A stretch of DNA of 64,000 bases from Carex sylvatica (GCA_964058845.1 CAXKVR010000149.1:62001-126000), one strand, 5' to 3'. Shown: positions 12,327-24,545, counted from the first letter of the stretch. A program made the numbers and translations. The notes: a model not told the origin generated them from the sequence alone.

Positions 12327-13961
12327 TTGGAAACCGCAAACTGACAGGTACAAGCAGTGGCAAAATCCCGCTCTAATGAGACGGAGGGTTTTAGAGTTAC
12401 CTGATAACTGGGGTGCATCTCCACCCTTCGTATAATCAAGCGGCGGTTCTATCAGAAGAATTTGCAGGGCTGCCCAGACACTCCTCAGATAGGCTCCGTT
12501 TACAATCAGACAGTCCATATGCATTAACCGAAAAGATTCTCTTTTGAGTTAATGTAGACGATGCGGACTCCCGTTGACACGAATTCACATCCTCTCCAAT
12601 ACCTGATAAGGAAATCTTTTACAATTTTTGGTATTTCTCATCACATCTCATCGTTGGATAGTAATGGGCCGGATTTGTGTCAACTGTCAAGTCCAATGTC
12701 CGGTCCGTTTTTTAAATTTTTCTCGGCCTGCTCAATTATCGTCCAGAGATCGGAATCCTTCAATCTGGCAGCTGGTCACTGGAGATTAGGTCAATGAGAA
12801 AAGTGCATCAAATTTTGTGATGATGCCGTTAAATTATGTCAAAATAATCCTGAACCTCCCCAGTCTATTTACCAATGCATTTGCGGAGGTAGCTTATTAT
12901 TTATTTATGCTTCTGTATTTGTCTTTTCTTTTTCTGATATATATGCTGTTTTACTTTTTTTGAGAGAAATCTATGCTTCTTTACTTGTAATGCATTGGTT
13001 AAATGAAAATTAAAAGGAACATTTGTACTAATTTAAAAATGATTCTGATTGCGTGCTTAGTTAAAGATATATTGACCGCTCATATGCTCATTTTGATTTT
13101 ACTTTTGTCCGATTGACTTTACTATTTTTATACTTCATTTACAAAAATTAGCTAGGAAAATGGGACGAAATTAAGTGTGAAGAACCATGAGGAAACTTGC
13201 ATTAAAAGCTCCGAAATTTTTAAAAATATCCTTGCTAAAAAATAATAAATTAAAAGACCACTAAAATATGAAAATTCCATATTTAGCACGTTTGTCAATT
13301 CAAATGGCGAACAACTAAAAAACTCAAAATTCCCATTTAAATGACTGAAATGAATTTATTGAATTTATTTGTTAATTAATTTTCAAAAATAGAAATAACA
13401 AGTTATAATTTGAATATGTTAGAAGGAACATCAAACAAAATAGATAAAATATCTTATAATTTAGATATACTAGAAGCATTACAAAATATTTTTCAGGCAG
13501 GATTTTTTTCGGTTATAGAAAAATTAAATTATTTCTTTATATGTTACTGAAAAAAAAATTGAATCTGAATTATTGATTCCGGATCAAAAAATATTTCTAA
13601 ATAAATAAAGAAATTATGATGAGTACATTGAAATTCTAAGACACTTGAGATTATATTTCACAAATAACGTTATGTAATTGAACTCTCTTGTAAATAACTA
13701 TTTTTATTAATACATATGTTGTTGACTTGCCGAGAACCTTGATAAAAAAAAGTTCTAACTGATGCATTTTTATTTCAATAAAAAGAAACAAGCAACTTCA
13801 GTACTATTTGAATCAACATTATTTTGAATTAGATAAGTTAAATAATATTTTATTACTTATCATAATATTAATAATATATTTTTACGTTATTCAAATTAAC
13901 AATTTTTTTGGCACTACTTACACGCTAATTTACATAGCATTTTTATATTATTTTATTCACT
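12327..13961. other. DEG14 upstream region and intergenic DNA
   Basis: The first 200 bases should contain the promoter and 5' UTR of DEG14. At 12530–12640 there is a fragment of the 'ttaactcaaa...cacatcctctccaatacctg' dispersed repeat. The remainder up to the hAT element at 13970 is AT-rich with no supported gene. Confidence 0.5.
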
Positions 13962-13969
13962 ATCTAAAC

Positions 13970-14968
13970 TAGAGCATTAACAATATCCAGGTGGGGCTGC
14001 CCGTGCCTGCTACCCGGGGTATCCGTGTCCGAGCCTGGGTATAGGTCGGGTAAACGGGTACACGGGTAGAGGCATAAAACTGGCAGGGTACGTCTTTTCG
14101 GGAAAAACCTCGACCATATCCGGACCGAATTGTACCTGTACCCGCCATACCCGTGTCCGTGTGCCCGTGCCCGTACCCGTATACCCGTGTACTTTTTTTT
14201 TAAAATTCGAAATTCAAAATTCAAAATGCCCCCCCCCCACCCCACAGCCCTACCCGAACCTGCTACCCTTATCCGATTTGACCATTTTTTTTCAATTTTT
14301 TTTAAAAATTCAAATTTTAATTTTCAATCTCTCCAAAAAAAATTTCAATTTTTTTTTATTGTTTTAAAGTTTCTGATTTAATTATATTTTTGATTTATAT
14401 TTAATTTAACCTATTAAAAATAAATGAACGTTTAGAAAATATATTATCAATTTAAAATGTAAACTAAAAATTTATAGATATAAATAAATTATAAAACTGT
14501 ATAATTAGAATGAGAATTTGAAAATAAAATAAAATAACTCGTGTAAAGAAATAAATAAATACATTTCTACTTAGTCGAATAAATATACAAATTTTCGCAT
14601 GAATAATTTTTATATATAAGTTACAAATTTTATTTATTTATATACACTATTTGATATTGAACTATTCTGATTTTAAAAGTCAAATTATAAACACGTAATA
14701 GTATTCGTACAACACCATCAAAAAGAAAAATGAAAAACAAGAAAAACAAGAAAAAAAAAGAAAAAAAAAGGACCTGCCCGGGCTGCCCCTATCCGGACCG
14801 CCCTGCCCTTCAAAGGTACGACGGACACAGGTATAAGATGGGCAGGACACGGTTTTTAAAAAAAAAAACCCGTGATACCCGGCCCGTAGTACCCGTCTAC
14901 CCGTGATACCCGTGCCCGACCCTGGATATACCCGGCCCGCCCTGCCCCTACCCGAGAGCAGACCCCTA
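13970..14968 (+). mobile_element. Non-autonomous hAT element of the CCCGT family (999 bp, TSD ATCTAAAC)
   Basis: Perfect 8-bp TSDs ATCTAAAC lie at 13962–13969 and 14969–14976. The ends are TAGAGCATTAAC... and ...GCAGACCCCTA. About 250 bp at each end is dense in CCCGT/ACGGG motifs ('acccgtgcccgt' types) in both orientations, and the centre is AT-rich. The same left end, order of motifs and AT-rich core occur in reverse orientation at 59325–61137, and the ends are shared with the element at 26481–34826. No transposase. The apparent ORFs here are translations of the CCCGT repeats. Confidence 0.9.
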
Positions 14969-15095
14969 ATCTAAACGTACCTAGTACAATAGTACGGTTT
15001 CTACTTTCTAACAAACGCAAGACTTAGACTTGGATCAGGCAACTTGGAGCAGTCTACAACCAGTCAACCACTGTGGTGTAAGTTTGATGAGCATG

Positions 15096-15275
15096 AGATT
15101 TACTTTTAAGTTTGATAGGTCCAAAACCGTTCGATTCACTTTAAGGTCTATGCTCTTCACTTTAATAATTGTTCGCACTCGCGTCAATTTTCATGTGTAT
15201 AAATTTTAAAATGGATCGGACCATTTTGCAGCCCATCAGATTCAAAAGTAGATTCGATGTCCATTAGATCTACTC
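15096..15275. repeat. MITE, third copy of the GAGTAGGTCC family
   Basis: The left end ('gagatttacttttaagtttg') is worn. The right end 'gatgtccattagatctactc' matches the right arm of the element at 6470. The interior shares 'ttcactttaaggtct' and 'aaattttaaaatggatcgga' with the copies at 6470–6867. Confidence 0.5.
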
Positions 15276-15318
15276 TGTTCTCGTATGCAACGAGCTTAGC
15301 AGGACTGTCAAGGTGTCA

Positions 15319-17815
15319 TCAGGAGCGGAGCCAGACATTTACCGAGTGGGGGTCAAACACATACTAAAAAAATAAATTCAATAACTTATATATTTTTTTA
15401 ATGAAATTTTCATTAACAATTTAATATTTACATACTTGGCCAGAAAAAGCTTCAAAAATCCAAAAGTGTCCCATATCAAAAACAAAAACAATTTCTATTA
15501 ATAAACAATAAAAAGGGACCAAAATGCTTTTCATCACTTTAAATTTCACATTCATTATTGTTCAATTGTATTCTTCGATCTCTCATTTTCTGAAAACAAC
15601 GTAAGATGACACCATCACTAACTCCCTCTAACAACCCTTTCTCAACATAAGTTATTAAGCAATCATTCATCCATTCATCACACATTTTGTTCTGCAATTT
15701 GTGGTAAAATCAATGCCAACTTTAGTAGAAGAAAAACTTAAGGATGTGCTATATGCTTGTTGGTTTGTACCATAAAACTAGCTAGTTCACTTAACCCTTT
15801 TAAATTTGAAAATTTGTCCATTGTGCGCACATCAACAATGAAGTTCTCTAGCTGATTGGAAAAAACTAGAAGACCAACATTGAAAAATTATCTAGGATAG
15901 AATGAAGCCAACTTCACCAATTTTTCGTTGTCAAAAGTCCGAATGAATCTCTTGGATTCAAACAAGCCACACAAAGAAGAAGTTCCGAATTTATCTCACT
16001 AATCTACTTTTAAGTTATTATAGTTGTGTATCTATAGTGGCACAAAATATATCTACTTGGTACCGATGAAGATGAGTAATGTGAGGAGCCTTACGGGTTG
16101 ATTTACCTTGAAGAACAAATCTATCCTCCATATTGGGATGTTGATTTCATGCAAAATGAAGATACCTCATCTAATAAACATGCCCATCAATTATATCTCA
16201 AGGCTTGCAAGCGGTCCTTTGCCACTTTAACAAGAGACATCACATTTTCAATGTCTTGGTCTTTCCTTTGTAGTGCTAAAGAAAGCTCATTTGTTATCCC
16301 TAATACATTTTTTGTTAGGTGTAAGAGGAAAACAAAATCAAAATCTTGCAAAATTTTACAAGTCAATTTGCTTCGGTCGTTTGTTCTTGCTTTGGGTTGT
16401 CTTTTCCAATAATTTGAAGCACCTCAATGACACATGACAAAGTAGCAATCAAGTTCAAAACACTCTCGTAATAAGAACCCAACAAGTGTCACCTGGCTTT
16501 CTAAGACTGAGCTCTTGATTAAATCTTTTTTTCAGTTTCAAGATTGTTGTGACTTAATTCTTCTATAATCTTTATAGATTGTTTTTCTCAAAACAAATCT
16601 CGATGCTTTGTTGAACCTCCAACAATATTGCAAGATTGAAAGAGAAACAAAAAACCAATCGGTATCATCATTACGCCTTGCTAGATAAACAAGTGCCAAT
16701 TGAAGTTGATGGGCAAAAGAATGGATGTAATTTGCTGAAGGACTTTCTCTCAAGATCAAGCTTTTCAAACCATTAAACGAGCCATGCATGTTACTTGCAC
16801 TGTCATAACCTTGCCCTCGTACTCTTTACAAGCTTAAATTAAGACTAGAAAACAAAGTACATATTGCTTCTTTAAGAGACAAAGCAGTTGTGTTAGAGAA
16901 TTGTACAATTCCAATAAATCATTCCAAAACTGAACTCCTCTTATCCACATAACACAAAAGAATCGTCATTTGCTCTTTATCTGAAACATCACAAGTTTCA
17001 TCCACCAAAATCACAAATAAATCATCTCCAACATCATCGGTTATGACTTTTAATACTTCTTTAGCTGAGGCATTAGCGATATCCTTTTGGGTTTCATGAC
17101 AAATCATTTTCTGAGTTTTTGGGAGCATTTTTGACCACTTTACTCATCTTTTCATTGACTTTAGAGTAAAATTTTAAGAATTCAAGAAAGTTACTCTTGT
17201 TATGAGAATTTTTTGATTAATCGTGTCCTCGGAAAGGTAATCCTTTATGGAGCAATAACCTCGCCATGGTGATTGTTACCTTCATTCGCAAACAATAGTC
17301 ACGTTTCGATTGCTTAGTTTGATTAGTAAAAAAGGTTCGAATTGATAGTTTTTGATTTTCCAAAGCATCACACTTCTTCATTGCTTGGTTATTGAAGCTA
17401 TTGAACCCACCAATATGTCTAATTAATCTGTCCTCCTTATTTCAACTTTTAAACCCCTCAGTTATGAATGTATCGCCACCTTGTTTATTCTCATTAAACA
17501 AATAACAATACAAACAATATACTCCTCCATCATGTTCACTGTATTCTAACCAACTCCCAAACTCTTTAAACCAACTTGGATTGAACTTGCGCATTAAACC
17601 ACTCATTTCAACTTGTTTAAAATCTACAGCTTTTGGTTGAGAATGACATTTTTGTAAATAGTATCTTCTAACTTCAACCCTCTCATTAGGTGAATACTCG
17701 GTGATATTTGGTCGAAGTGCTGGCAGGATACTTTTTTTGCACAAACTTCAATTCTCTTTGACGGTTGAGAAGTGGATGCATTTTGAAGCCCTCTTTTTAG
17801 AAATTTCTCCATTTA
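15319..17815 (-). pseudogene. Decayed hAT transposase, TTF/ZMYM1-like type
   Basis: Reading leftward from an ATG near 17812, the frame begins MEKFLKRG and shifts within about 70 bases into one with PALRPNI and FKEFGSWLEYS (17744–17442). It then continues in separate pieces with VDETCDVSDKEQM (17128–16919), DGxSN-like MHGSFNGLKS and HSFAHQLQLAL (16789–16538), LASFMVQTNKHIA (about 15750) and CDEWMNDCLITYVEKG (about 15660). These are the ordered parts of plant zinc-finger-MYM-type/TTF hAT transposases, including the RNase H-like core and the C-terminal dimerisation end. Several frame breaks make it non-functional. The 3' edge 'aggagcggagccagacattt' at 15320 looks like the terminal repeat. No matching 5' end was found near 18.3 kb. 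Confidence 0.8.
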
Positions 17816-17819
17816 CCTT

Positions 17820-18780
17820 TTATATTTGAGAGAACAATGAGTTAAACAAGGCATCTCTTTGCTTATGTCATATTCTATCTTAGAACTTATCGTTTAGTTT
17901 ATGAAAATACAAAAATATGCATATCTTATTACTGATTAGACAAGCTTTGTAATTATTATGCAAATTTAGAATATTCCATAAAGAATCAACAATAATAAAA
18001 TTATGAAACTATGAAGCAATTACCATCAGTCAATGACACTTTTACAAATCAATTCAAGTATTCAATCACCAATTGAGGTACGTATTTACTAATTTACATA
18101 TCAAGAAATCAATTTAAGAGATAGCCAAAATACACAGTTGCAATTCAAATAATTAAGGTTCAATGTTGAAGGTGTCATAAGAAAATACAAAGAGCTCAAG
18201 AGAATAACTTGACACGAGGCGATGCAGCAGCCGTTACAGTCGGATAAGGATAGCCGAAAGGAGCGTTATGCGACGAGACGAGACGGGCGCAATGGGAAGA
18301 GGTGGCGAGAAGGCACATGAGCACATACGTATTGACACAACTGCACAATAATTTAAATTTTCATATTTAAAATAAGATGAAAATTCAGTGGAGAAATTAG
18401 CGATTTGGATCTTGGGGTCTCGCTAGAAATGAATACTGGGACTCTAGGAGAGAGAAATTATGAGACTCAGAAGTGAGAAAAGAATATAAAAGAAAGATAT
18501 AATATATATATATATATATATATAATAGGAGTATCTCACATCTCACGTGTTGTTCATTTTTCTTATTCCAAAGATGTTCTAAAATGATAGATGTACTCCA
18601 AGATTTTACACAAGTTATTCTTTTTTGAAACAGAATAAGGGTCAATAGTATAAAAAATTCACAAAAAATATGAGGTCAAAGTTCATGTACCTGTAGCATT
18701 TTAATATAATTGAAGTACATCTGTCTCTAGGTGTCATAAATATCTAGTTCTTTCCAAAATGGTGCAATTCACATTCAATG
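17820..18780. other. AT-rich flank with a (TA)n microsatellite
   Basis: A perfect TA dinucleotide tract of about 12 units lies at 18500–18524. The rest holds no supported gene. Part of it may be the 5' region of the decayed transposon to the left. Confidence 0.5.
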
Positions 18781-18781
18781 C

Positions 18782-19116
18782 TAGAGTGGAAAAAATGTGC
18801 TGTGCCGTGACCAAATGTGTCTTGCGTGACTCGCGTGACCAGTTGATCATAATTTAAGTTAGTTTATTCAAGATTCACCATTTGATAAATATCTAATAGT
18901 CCTAATTACATATGACTCGAGTGACCACATGCCCTGATGTGCCGTAACTAGATCTTTCACGTGATGTATTGTGCCGAGCCAAAGTTTCAAAAGATGGTCA
19001 TGGCACAGGACACGTGAGTCACGGCATATAACTAACACACATACCGTGCCGTGCCGTGTTGTAACCATGTCGTTCTGTGACGAAGACGGCTTCGTCGTGC
19101 CATTTTTAACACTCTA
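18782..19116. mobile_element. Short hAT-like element with GTGCCGTG subterminal repeats (335 bp)
   Basis: The ends are inverted: TAGAGTGGAAAAAATG on the left and CATTTTTAACACTCTA on the right. The flanking octamers TTCAATGC and TCCAGTGC differ at two positions, consistent with an old TSD. Both sides are rich in GTGCCGTG/CGTGACTC motifs. It has no coding capacity. Confidence 0.7.
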
Positions 19117-19487
19117 TCCAGTGCAATAATTAGATCCAGACCATTCTTTTAACTTGACATAAATTTCAAAATAGATCCCAAGAGCCATTGCATTCTTAAC
19201 CAAGATAGTACCAAAAGCTGGTACTTTATCCAATTTCTACGAGAAAGCAAAATGTAAACTAAACTTTCAACTTTTGAGCAAGACCGAGCGCCGATTGAGC
19301 GATTCAAGGCAAGCCAAAAAATCCGTTAGATAAGAGGATTTTTTGTCTTTGCTAGTCCTTGTAGCAAAGCCGAGCGCTGATTGAGCGGAGAACAAAAGAA
19401 AGTTTTTTTTTCGAATGGAAATTTCAGTTATGGCCTCTAGCTCTCTAGTCTCTACCAAGGATTTAAAAAAAAACATTAGTTACAGCT
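19117..19487. other. Intergenic DNA with a short direct repeat
   Basis: Two imperfect copies of 'gagcgccgattgagcg' lie at about 19287 and 19370. No gene seen. Confidence 0.4.
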
Positions 19488-19624
19488 CTGAGGTAACTAT
19501 TTGAGTTTAGATCTGGACCGTCCGATCAGAATTCTGACCAATTCGGTTGGAGGTGGAATGCATGGAGATTGTTCAAAATAGATCAAACAGTACAGATATA
19601 AATACAAAAATTATGTTACCTCAG
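19488..19624. repeat. Small MITE (137 bp) with CTGAGGTAAC/GTTACCTCAG ends
   Basis: The terminal inverted repeat CTGAGGTAAC...GTTACCTCAG is perfect over ten bases, and imperfect pairing continues inward. It contains the words 'tgagtttagatctgg' and 'ggtggaatgcatg' shared with the remnant at 8235–8420. It is non-coding. Confidence 0.65.
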
Positions 19625-20573
19625 GTGGTATGAATTTTTTTTTTTTAGGAGAAGGTGATATGAATTCTCTTTTAACCACGAGATCTATTCCAGATTCTTG
19701 CTCCAGATGCCCTGTCAATATTGTCACAAATCCAGTTGCAGGTCAATGACGGGTGGGTCCATGCTGCAATTCTAATTACGGGACCCGCTTTATTTTGGAG
19801 GGACCCAACCGCCCATGACCTGACATGATAACCGCTTCAGAAAACTAGATTAAATGATCTATTTTTTATGAGATCAAAGATCCTGTTGAAAAATAAGTGG
19901 AAGGTAACATTGTTTCTATATATTTTCCTTTCCAACAACAACTAAAAAAAGCAAAAACCTAGACGCAATCGAAAGTATTTCTTATTTCTTTTCCTCATAA
20001 TCCAAAAACTAATCTCTAATTGTGCGGTAGCAACCTCCTCGAGAGTTGAAGGCACAATTGCAACTGCAGATGATCCCATACAACTGGTTTAGTCTTTGTA
20101 TAGCTTCCTCAGATATACTGTTGTGATTTATTCTCATTTAGTTTCCTTATTTTTCCTTTTTTTTTGCTGACTTGTGTATCTGTATGTTCTTGAAAATACT
20201 CTTCATCGCTAGATCGAACGCTGATATATCTATTGTGTGATTGTGATTATGTTGCTAAATTATAGTATATCTGACTTCTTGTTTATCAGAAGAAATGAAA
20301 TATAGAAAGAGGAATCTTGTTCAGTCTGCATCAAAACACAATTTGCCTCAATCAATTCAATTCAATTTCATGATTTCATAATTATTCAGTAATTCAAGAG
20401 ATTTCACTAAAAGATCTTGGAAAATTACTATAAAAAATGCTGCCGAGTTGTTGACAGGATGACCAGGTTGGCGCTGTATAGCCCTTCTCATGATCTTGTT
20501 TTTTTTATAGTAATTACACAATAACTCTCTCTTTTTTCCTTTTACTAAAAATATATTATGTCAACTGAGTCAA

Positions 20574-20913
20574 TGTTGATTTTGAGAGAAAAATTGAGTA
20601 GGGAGAGAGAAAATGGCTTGTGATAAAAAATGCATTTTTTCTGATATATTAATCTGTCTGATACATCGTCCTATGCTCTATTTATATTACAAAGCTATTT
20701 ACAATTGCATGTAATAAGATTCATATATACAAAACTAACCGTTTGTTACCGTTGGTATTTCCTGTATTTGGTATGCACAGGTAACCTAGGAACATGTTGC
20801 ATTTTTTTCTTATTTCTAGAATTACACATAAAGATTACCCTTTTTACCCCTTGATTAAATCTAAGCCTTTGGATCCTTGATCAATGATGATATATGAATC
20901 TTATTTCTTAACA
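20574..20913 (-). mobile_element. Copia-type 3' LTR, duplicated unit 1
   Basis: Read on the minus strand the segment starts TGTTAAGAAAT and ends AAAATCAACA, so it has TG...CA LTR termini with TGTT/AACA inverted ends. Immediately before it (minus sense) is the purine-rich tract TTGAGGGGGAG, a typical polypurine tract. A fragment of the pol C-terminus precedes that. No matching 5' LTR belongs to this copy. Confidence 0.75.
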
Positions 20914-21110
20914 CTCCCCCTCAAGCTAGAATTGTAGATATTGAACAATCCTAGCTTGCTTGTAATGTTCTCGAATGAACTCTGGTCCAATTCAATGGTG
21001 AAGATGGCAAGTTGCTCCTCACTTCGCATGAGTTGAGTTTTGATTTTGTCTTGATCATTTTCAATGCTCGGAAGGTGTCCTTCTCTAGGCCTTGAAGATT
21101 GTTGCATCAC
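20914..21110 (-). pseudogene. Copia polyprotein C-terminal remnant, unit 1
   Basis: The last residues read like the end of the RNase H domain of Ty1/copia pol: RSEEQLAIFT followed by ENITSKLGLFNIYNSSLRG, ending at the LTR. In the family the first part is usually 'TEEQLADIFTK', so a residue or codon loss is visible here. Only about 70 residues remain, and the rest of gag-pol is absent. The call rests on these motifs and on the adjoining polypurine tract and LTR. Confidence 0.7.
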
Positions 21111-21789
21111 CCTTGATGTTCTTCGTACAATGCGAGCTTGCTAGTATTTTCTTCAAAGAGTTTTGGCTCCAATCCCCCGGTTTCTTCCCATTTCTACAAT
21201 TAAAAATTCAAACAATCGCAGTAACCCGATCTTTGTATCTAAATTAATATAAAATCAATGTAAAAGCTAAATTTTAACTCGTGTTAACTTATTAATCTTG
21301 TCATTTTTGTTATGTCTAGATTATCAAAATATTTTGTCACCGCTATCAATTATCAATTTATCATGTAAGAAAATTTAAATTTATATTAAAAAAGATACCG
21401 CATTTTTGAGTTATTTTGTTGAGTCGAGACCACAATCGATTGTTGAAGAGATTGCCTCATTTGATCTTGATTTTGTTGAATCGGGTTGCTCTGACTCGCT
21501 ACATATTTTTCTTCATAAACTCCCCCTAAATAGAGGCATCAATTTGCTCCCCCTTAAGGTTAGCATTTTTGTTTTCTTTATATACATGTTTATACACAAT
21601 TACCAACGTATCAATTTTTTTTTCATGAATTTCATATTTTGTATTGGTATTTCTTCTATTTGGTCATTTGATAATTGGTATTGGTATTGGTATTGGTATT
21701 TGTTTTCTAATTGTACATGCTCTTGTACAATTATTTTCATTTGGTACTTATATTTTGTATAATTTAAGGTATTATCAACACACCTTGGT

Positions 21790-21995
21790 CATCCACCCTA
21801 TATAGGATCATCCACTCCATATTTTGATTATTGATCAGCCATCTCATTTTGAGGTTATTACTGACATATTTTGTTTATTGATCAGTGACTCCGCTTTTGG
21901 AGTTGTTACTGATATATTTTGGTTTTTGATCAGCGACCTCACTTTTGAAGTTATTGACATGTTTTGGTCTTTGATCAGCGACCCCACTTTTAATC
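21790..21995. repeat. 48-bp minisatellite, about four units (unit 1 of the duplication)
   Basis: Repeats read approximately 'gatatattttgg.tttttgatcag' then 'cgacctcacttttgaagttgttactga'. Because 48 is divisible by three, both strands stay open across the array: plus-strand frames give a hydrophobic 16-residue repeat, minus-strand frames a polar one. The array is longer in the second duplicated unit (24080–24545). Confidence 0.8.
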
Positions 21996-22344
21996 GCGAG
22001 ATCTATCCCGGATTCTTGCTGTAGATAACCTGTCAATGCTGTCACAATTCCAGTTGCAGGTTAATAACGGGTGGGTCCATGGTGCAATACTAATTACGAG
22101 AACCGCTTTCTTTTGGAGGGACCTAACCGCCCATGACCTGACATGATAACCGCTTTAGGAAACTAGATTAAATGATCTATTTTCTATGAGATCGGAGATC
22201 CTGTTGAAAAACAAGTGGAAGGTAACATTGTTTCTATATATTTTTCTTTCTAACAACAACTAAAAAAAGCAAAAACCTAGATGCAATTGAAAGTATTTCT
22301 TATTTCTTTTCCTCCTAATCTAAAAACCAATCTCTGATTATGAG

Positions 22345-22410
22345 ATGGCAACCTTCTCGAGAGTTGAAGGCACAATTGCAACCATCGATGATCTCATGCA
22401 ACTGGTTTAG
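22345..22410 (+). other. Possible 5' exon fragment of an unknown gene (22 codons)
   Basis: The frame reads MATFSRVEGT then IATIDDLMQLV and a TAG stop. If the GTTTAG at the end is instead a splice donor, it would be a first exon ending ...LMQL. About 340 bp upstream lies a well-conserved GC-richer block with GGGTGGGTCC and GGGACCC words and, nearer, a TATATATTTT tract, i.e. promoter-like. In duplication unit 1 the ATG has become GTA. The identity is unknown, and nothing downstream continues the protein. Confidence 0.3.
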
Positions 22411-22883
22411 TCTTTGTATAGCTTCCTCAGCTATACTGTTGTGATTTATTGTCATTTCGTTTCTTTTTTTTTCCTTTTTTTTTGCTGACTTGTGTATCTG
22501 TATGTTCTTGAAAATACTCCTCATCGCTAGATCGAATGCTGATTTATCTATTGTGTGATTATATTGCTAAATTATAGTATATCTGACTTCTTTTTTATCA
22601 GAAGGAATGAAATATAGAAAGAGGAATCTTGTTCAGTCTGCATCAAAATACAATGCGCCTCAATCAATTCAATTCAATTTCATGGTTTCATAATTATTCA
22701 GTCATTCAAGAGATTTCACTAAAAGATCTTGGAAAAGTTACTATATAAAAATGCTGCTGAGTTGTTGACAGTATGACCAGGCTGGCGCTGTACATCCCTT
22801 CTCATGATCTTGTTTTTTATAGTAATTGCACAATAACTCTCTCTTTTTCTATTACTAAAAATGTGTTATGTCAACTGAGTCAA

Positions 22884-23221
22884 TGTTGATTTTGAGAGAA
22901 AAATTGAGTAGAGATAGAGAAAATGGCTTGTGATAAAAATGCATTTTTTCTGATATATTAATTTGTCTGATACATCATCCTATGCTCTCTTTATATTACA
23001 AAGCTATTTACAATTGCATATAATAAGATTCATATATACAAAACTAGCCGTTTGTTACCATTGGTATTTTTGATAGTTGGTATGAACAGGTACCTAGGAA
23101 CATGTTGTATTTTTTTCTTATTTCTAGAATTACACATAAAGATTCTCCTTTTTGACCCTTGATAAAATCTTAGCCTTTGGATCCTTGATCAATAATGATA
23201 TATGAATCTTATTTCTCAACA
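22884..23221 (-). mobile_element. Copia-type 3' LTR, duplicated unit 2
   Basis: This is the same LTR as at 20574–20913, with TGTTGAGAAAT...AAAATCAACA termini on the minus strand. The adjacent tract is TTGAGGAGGAG, i.e. a substituted polypurine tract. Its presence at the same offset as in unit 1 shows that the LTR was inserted before the segment duplicated. Confidence 0.75.
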
Positions 23222-23418
23222 CTCCTCCTCAAGTTAGGATTGTAGATATCGAACAATCCTAGCTTGCTTGTAATGTTCTCTAATGAACTCGGGTCCAATT
23301 CAATGGTGAAGATGGCAAGTTGCTCCTCACTTCGCATGAGTTGAGTTTTGATTTTGGCTTGATCATTTTCAATGCCCGGAAGGCATCCTTCTCTTAGCCT
23401 TGAAGATTGTTGCATCAC
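23222..23418 (-). pseudogene. Copia polyprotein C-terminal remnant, unit 2
   Basis: Duplicate of the remnant at 20914–21110, with RSEEQLAIFT and ENITSKLGLFDIYNPNLRR before the LTR. Only the tail of the RNase H region survives. Confidence 0.7.
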
Positions 23419-24079
23419 CCTTGATGTTCTTCGTACAATGCGAGCTTGCTAGTATTTTCTTCAAAGAGTTTTGGCTCCAATCCCTCGGTTTCTTTCCATT
23501 TCTATAATTAAAAATTCAAACAATCGCAGTAACCTGATCTTTGTATCTAAATTAATATAAAATCAATGTAAAAGCTAAATTTCAACCCATGTTAACTTAT
23601 TAATCTTGTCATTTTTGTTATGTCTAGATTATCAAAATATTTTGTCACCGCTATCAATTATCAATTTATCATGTAAGAAAATTTTAATTTATATTAAAAA
23701 ATATACTGCGTTTTTGAGTTATCTTGTTGAGTCGACACCAATCAATTGTTGAAGAGATTGCCTCATTTGATCTTGATTTTGTTAAATTGGGTTGCTCTGA
23801 CTCGCTACATATTTTTCTTCATAAACTCCCCCTAAATAGAGGCATCAATTTGCTCCCCCTCAAGGTTAGAATTATTATTTTCTTTGTATACATATATATA
23901 CACAATTACCAATGTATCAATTTTTATTTTTCATGACCTTCGTATTTTGTATTGGTATTTCTTCTATTTGGTCATTTGATAATTGGTATTGATATTGATA
24001 TTTGTTTTCTAATTGTACATTTTCTTGTACAATTATTTTCATTTGGTATTGGTATTTTGTATAATTTGAGGTATTATCA

Positions 24080-24545
24080 ACACACCTTGGTCATCCATCC
24101 CATATTTTGGTTATTGATCAGCCATCTCATTTTGAGGTTATTACTGACATATTTTGTTTATTGATCAGCGACTCTGTTTTTGGAGTTGTTACTGATATAT
24201 TTTGGTTATTGATCAGCTATCTCATTTTGAGGTTATTACTGACATATTTTGTTTATTGATCAGCGACTCCGTTTTTGGAGTTGTTACTGATATATTTTGG
24301 TTTTTGATCAGTGACTCCACTTTTGAAGTTGTTACTGACATGTTTTGATTTTGATCAGCGACCTCACTTTTGAAGTTGTTACTGACATCGTTTGGTTTTT
24401 TTTTATTATTAGCCATCTTTTTTTAGGGTTCTTACTGTTTTTTGTGGTTTTTGGGCCAACCACCCCTTTTTTGAGGTTCTTACTGGTCATGGTCAGCCAC
24501 CCCTTTTTGAGGTTTTTACTGACATATTTTGGTTATTGAGCCAAC
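24080..24545. repeat. 48-bp minisatellite, about nine units (unit 2 of the duplication)
   Basis: Imperfect repeats of 'ttattgatcagcgactc' plus 'gtttttggagttgttactga', degenerating rightward into 'agccacccctttttgaggtt'. It is a longer version of the array at 21790–21995. Confidence 0.8.

Larger units (their letters stand above)
19675..21990. repeat. Tandem segmental duplication, unit 1 (period 2318 bp)
   Basis: The sequence from 'cgagatctattcc' at 19679 reappears as 'cgagatctatccc' at 21997, and matching landmarks keep an offset of 2308–2318 throughout (LTR at 20574 and 22884, copia fragment end at 20901 and 23209). The unit contains, left to right, a TATA-bearing leader-like stretch with a 22-codon frame (broken start in this copy), a minus-strand LTR, a copia RNase H end and a 48-bp minisatellite. 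Confidence 0.85.
21993..24540. repeat. Tandem segmental duplication, unit 2
   Basis: This is the second copy of the 2318-bp unit, slightly longer because its terminal minisatellite has expanded. It diverges from unit 1 by scattered substitutions and small indels, so the duplication is not recent. It holds the intact-start version of the short leader frame (22345–22410). Confidence 0.85.

Noticed and set aside
14130..14381. ORFs encoding Pro/Val/Arg-rich peptides
   Set aside because: They are translations of CCCGT subterminal repeats of the hAT element. The same type recurs at 26471–26868 and 60866–61069.
16098..16412. 104-codon plus-strand ORF
   Set aside because: It is antisense to the decayed ZMYM-like transposase and has no protein character of its own.
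19900..23221. A complete copia element bounded by the two LTRs at 20574 and 22884
   Set aside because: Both LTRs are preceded by the same polypurine tract and RNase H tail, so both are 3' LTRs. A segmental tandem duplication explains the pattern better.
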